The notes under the pieces: generated by a model
Seen by the model: only the letters and a program-made list of their open reading frames with translations
What the model was told of the DNA's origin: nothing
Database searches by the model: none
Shown: piece by piece, positions 44,402 through 46,474 of the stretch
How the letters are laid out: the number at the start of each line of letters is the position of its first letter
Numbering within the stretch: position 1 is the first letter of the stretch
DNA from: a virus
Virus record (IMG/VR): IMGVR_UViG_3300031758_009207
Location: 1 to 46,474 of that record
DNA: 46,474 nucleotides
Direction: 5' to 3' (one strand)
Made by a program: the position numbers and the translations under genes

Positions 44402-44962
44402 ATGGCGCTACATTTCATCAAATACCTACACGAAGATACTGATACTAGAGAAATTGTTCAAAACAAACTGAGTTTTGGCAAAGAAGAACTTGATCCCGTT
44501 ATGAGTAAAGCTACTCTCGACTATCATTATTCAGGCCTAGCTGCCAAGTATTTTGAAAGATACAATGCCGGAGAAGGTGATTCTAAATTTAATTATGGCG
44601 GTGCAATGCTACATAATTTGTACTTTGGAAACCTAACTCCTCCGAGAGCTGCTAATAAACCTACAGAAGCAGCAGGTGAATTAATTAACAGCGTTTACGG
44701 TTCATTTGATTCCTTTAAACAAGCTGTAGAAAAAGAAGCAATGGCTATTCAAGGATCAGGTTGGGTTTACATGGATACTGCGGGCAAACTGCATACCATT
44801 CCCAATCACGAATACAAAAAAGGCATGAAGATTGCTCTGCTTATTGATTGGTGGGAACACGCTTGGGCATTAGATTACCAACAGGATAAAGCCAAATATC
44901 TAAATAATATTTGGCGTATTATCGACTGGTCTGTCGTTAACGACCGCTTAATAGGAGAATGA
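44402..44962 (+). CDS. sodB: Fe/Mn superoxide dismutase
   Basis: A 186-residue iron/manganese SOD, dismutating superoxide. Metal ligands fit His 42 (DYHYSG), His 71 (AMLHNLYF), Asp 149 and His 153 (LIDWWEHAWALDY). The tail KYLNNIWRIIDW matches the family. The start is at ATG 44402, four bases from a late box. It is probably protective of oxygen- and iron-using enzymes during infection; this is inference. It precedes iscU/iscA. Confidence 0.93.
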   Translation: MALHFIKYLHEDTDTREIVQNKLSFGKEELDPVMSKATLDYHYSGLAAKYFERYNAGEGDSKFNYGGAMLHNLYFGNLTPPRAANKPTEAAGELINSVYGSFDSFKQAVEKEAMAIQGSGWVYMDTAGKLHTIPNHEYKKGMKIALLIDWWEHAWALDYQQDKAKYLNNIWRIIDWSVVNDRLIGE

Positions 44963-44963
44963 T

Positions 44964-45080
44964 ATGTTAGAAACATTATTTTGGTTAGCACTAGGTGCAT
45001 TTATTGGTTGGAATTTTCCTCAGCCCGACTTTGCCAAAACAATTCAGGCTAAAATACTAAGTCTGTTTAAAAAGGGTTAA
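44964..45080 (+). CDS. Tiny membrane protein, 38 aa
   Basis: ATG at 44964 with TAGGAGAATGAT upstream. One hydrophobic helix MLETLFWLALGAFIGW at the start and a basic tail KILSLFKKG. Too short for automatic ORF lists but spacing, ribosome site and the two-base gaps on both sides support it. Function unknown. Confidence 0.75.
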   Translation: MLETLFWLALGAFIGWNFPQPDFAKTIQAKILSLFKKG

Positions 45081-45082
45081 GG

Positions 45083-45472
45083 ATGGCCTATTCAGCAAAA
45101 GTAATCGACCATTATGAAAATCCCAGGAATGTCGGATCTTTTGATAAGAGTGATATTGATATCGGTACTGGTATGGTCGGTGCCCCTGCTTGTGGCGATG
45201 TTATGAAACTACAAATAAAGGTAGATGAAAATGGTATTATTAGAGATGCTCGTTTTAAGACATATGGATGCGGTTCAGCAATCGCCAGCTCGAGTCTTGT
45301 CACTGAGATGGTTAAAGGAATGCACATTGATGCTGCTAGTAATATTCGTAATAGCGAGATTGCAGAAGAATTAGCTCTTCCTCCAGTAAAAATACACTGT
45401 AGTATTCTAGCAGAAGATGCGATTAAAGCAGCGGTAGCCGATTACAAGAACAAGCATGATTACACTAACTGA
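45083..45472 (+). CDS. iscU: IscU-type Fe-S cluster scaffold
   Basis: A 129-residue scaffold on which 2Fe-2S clusters are built. Cluster cysteines: Cys 37 in PACGDVMKLQI, Cys 63 in YGCGSAIASSS, Cys 106 in IHCSILAEDAIKAA; Asp 39 follows the first. The LPPVK chaperone-binding motif is present (99-103). IscS, the sulfur donor, is not in the window, so host IscS would be used. It overlaps iscA by 17 bases. Confidence 0.95.
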   Translation: MAYSAKVIDHYENPRNVGSFDKSDIDIGTGMVGAPACGDVMKLQIKVDENGIIRDARFKTYGCGSAIASSSLVTEMVKGMHIDAASNIRNSEIAEELALPPVKIHCSILAEDAIKAAVADYKNKHDYTN

Positions 45473-45779
45473 TCAAGCAGTTAATAAGATCAAAGAATTA
45501 TTGCATAAAAAAGCATGTAAGGGTATTCGAATCGGTGTAAAAACTACAGGATGTAGTGGTCTTGCTTATGTGTTGGAATATTTGAGAGATGATAAGTTTG
45601 ATCCCTACGATAACAACATTGTCTATCCGGATTTTGTTATTAAGGTAAATGTCAAAGACAGCGTCTACCTACAAGGCCTAACCATGGATTGGGTTAAAAA
45701 CGGATTGAATGAAGGATTTGATTTTCAGAATCCTAATGAGAGAGATCGCTGCGGCTGCGGTGAATCATTTAGAGTCTAG
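45456..45779 (+). CDS. iscA: IscA/HesB-type Fe-S carrier
   Basis: A 107-residue A-type carrier. The three conserved cysteines are Cys 33 in TGCSGLAYVLEY and Cys 99/101 in CGCGESF. N-terminal ITLTDQAVNKIKELL helix is typical. Translationally coupled to iscU. It could deliver clusters to the radical SAM enzyme or other phage Fe-S proteins. Convergent with the next minus-strand gene by four bases. Confidence 0.95.
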   Translation: MITLTDQAVNKIKELLHKKACKGIRIGVKTTGCSGLAYVLEYLRDDKFDPYDNNIVYPDFVIKVNVKDSVYLQGLTMDWVKNGLNEGFDFQNPNERDRCGCGESFRV

Positions 45780-46063
45780 TTTTTGCCCACCGGCAATGTG
45801 GTGCTAGCAGGCATATCCCATATCTGTTTGCGTTCAACTCCTTTACGTTGCGCAAACTTTTTAACGTCACAGTTTGAGCAGACATGAAAATAGTTATTGC
45901 TCAACCGTCTATGATCTATTTTCTTTAGATCTCTTGTAAACTCGTGATCACAGTTATCACATCGGAAGACTACAACTGTTTTATTCCTAGTGTATTCATG
46001 CTGAACTCCCAGTTTACTGATCCTAACATATTGAGTTTGTTGAGTTTCTTTTTTTAAAAACAT
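45776..46063 (-). CDS. Zinc-ribbon / HNH-like small protein, leaderless late gene
   Basis: A 95-residue protein with two CxxC knuckles, FRCDNCDHEF (~33-42) and HVCSNCDVKKF (~60-70), about 25 residues apart, as in zinc ribbons and some phage HNH relatives; the catalytic HNH histidines are not evident. A GTAAATA box is four bases before the start. Convergent with iscA. Function unknown. Confidence 0.7.
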   Translation of the reverse strand: MFLKKETQQTQYVRISKLGVQHEYTRNKTVVVFRCDNCDHEFTRDLKKIDHRRLSNNYFHVCSNCDVKKFAQRKGVERKQIWDMPASTTLPVGKN

Positions 46064-46067
46064 AACG

Positions 46068-46074
46068 TATTTAC
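46068..46074 (-). promoter_or_regulatory. T4-type late promoter
   Basis: GTAAATA on the minus strand, four bases before the ATG at 46063. Confidence 0.5.
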
Positions 46075-46096
46075 ATTCGGCTTATAAAACTTTGGG

Positions 46097-46103
46097 CTAA
46101 ATA
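46097..46103 (+). promoter_or_regulatory. T4-type late promoter (CTAAATA)
   Basis: CTAAATA, 30 bases before the structural gene at 46134, with a normal leader. This form resembles the late box of cyanophages. Confidence 0.55.
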
Positions 46104-46133
46104 GTAGAGCAACCATAAATCTTAGGATCGACC

Positions 46134-46474
46134 ATGGCAAGAAAAATTATTGATATCGGCGTTGTAGGCAACGACGGCACAGGCGACAGTATTCGCGACT
46201 CGTTCCGCAAGGTCAACGACAATTTCCGTGAGCTATACAGCTCATTAGGTCTAGGCGAAAAGCTGACATTTAAAAATCTAGACGACACTCCCAATAGCTA
46301 TCTTGGACAAGAAAATGCAATTGTTTCTGTTAACAATACAGAAACGGGTGTAGTTTTTAAACAGTTAGTAAACGGCAGTGGTATACAGTTAGATTTTACT
46401 ACAAACGCTAATGAAATTAGAATCAGTTCAGAATTTTCAGAAGTTGTAGGTGATTCAAGTCCACAACTGGGTGG
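46134..46474 (+). CDS. Virion structural / tail-fibre-like protein, 3' end cut
   Basis: Start MARKIIDIGVVGNDGTGDSI, continuing RDSFRKVNDNFRELYSSLGLGEKL. This N-terminal module is recurrent in large structural proteins of marine T4-like phages. The frame is open for 113 codons to the window edge, so the gene continues outside. Expressed from a late promoter with a normal leader. Confidence 0.85.
   Translation, partial: MARKIIDIGVVGNDGTGDSIRDSFRKVNDNFRELYSSLGLGEKLTFKNLDDTPNSYLGQENAIVSVNNTETGVVFKQLVNGSGIQLDFTTNANEIRISSEFSEVVGDSSPQLG

Noticed and set aside
1-46474. CRISPR array, insertion sequences or group I introns
   Set aside because: No regularly spaced repeats, no transposase ORF and no homing-endonuclease motif were seen.

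Overview
The window looks like part of the genome of a large T4-like (myovirus-type) bacteriophage of an aquatic Gram-negative bacterium. Evidence: short, tightly packed genes with ATGA/TAATG overlaps; T4-type late promoters (TATAAATA and relaxed CTAAATA/ATAAATA forms) alongside consensus host sigma-70 promoters; tail-fibre-like proteins; phage-typical ClpP, ThyX, QueD and metallophosphatase genes; and a very large tRNA array. No terminase, capsid or polymerase gene is visible, so the phage call rests on these accessory and structural hallmarks. KdsA and a tricarboxylate-type (Bug/TctC) binding protein point to an LPS-bearing, perhaps proteobacterial host; this is inference.

Layout. 1-2.2 kb: small membrane gene, ClpP and small phage genes, then strong early promoters. 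2.2-10.1 kb: 28 tRNA or tRNA-like genes covering all 20 amino acids, including an initiator-type tRNA. Small proteins (an RNA polymerase omega-like protein, a CDGSH-like protein), a nitroreductase and two 2OG-Fe(II) oxygenases sit among them. At least six stretches of structured, apparently non-coding sequence lie between the tRNAs. 10.2-11.8 kb: early genes (a dual-specificity-type phosphatase, a metallophosphatase) ending in a clear terminator. 11.85-13.5 kb: tail-fibre gene behind a late promoter.

13.5-31.65 kb is the most unusual part: an AT-rich island with frequent strand switches. It holds nine 2OG-Fe(II)/Asp-Arg-hydroxylase-like proteins (eleven in the window), three different membrane fatty-acid desaturases and a fatty-acid hydroxylase. 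With them are a radical SAM enzyme, two PP-loop ATPases, an ATP-grasp ligase, a PLP enzyme, a sulfotransferase, one or two acetyltransferase-like proteins and a secreted solute-binding protein. It resembles a biosynthetic or lipid/metabolite-tailoring cluster carried by a phage.

31.65-46.5 kb returns to compact phage genes: a kinase-nucleotidyltransferase fusion, a 111-nt tRNA-like gene, a histone H1-like protein, ThyX, many small conserved phage proteins, tail-fibre-like proteins, QueD, KdsA, a glycosyltransferase, UvdE, Fe/Mn superoxide dismutase, IscU and IscA. The iron-sulfur scaffold and carrier plus SOD could support the iron- and oxygen-dependent enzymes of the island. Several late genes, and two early genes, have the start codon at the predicted transcription start, which suggests leaderless mRNAs.
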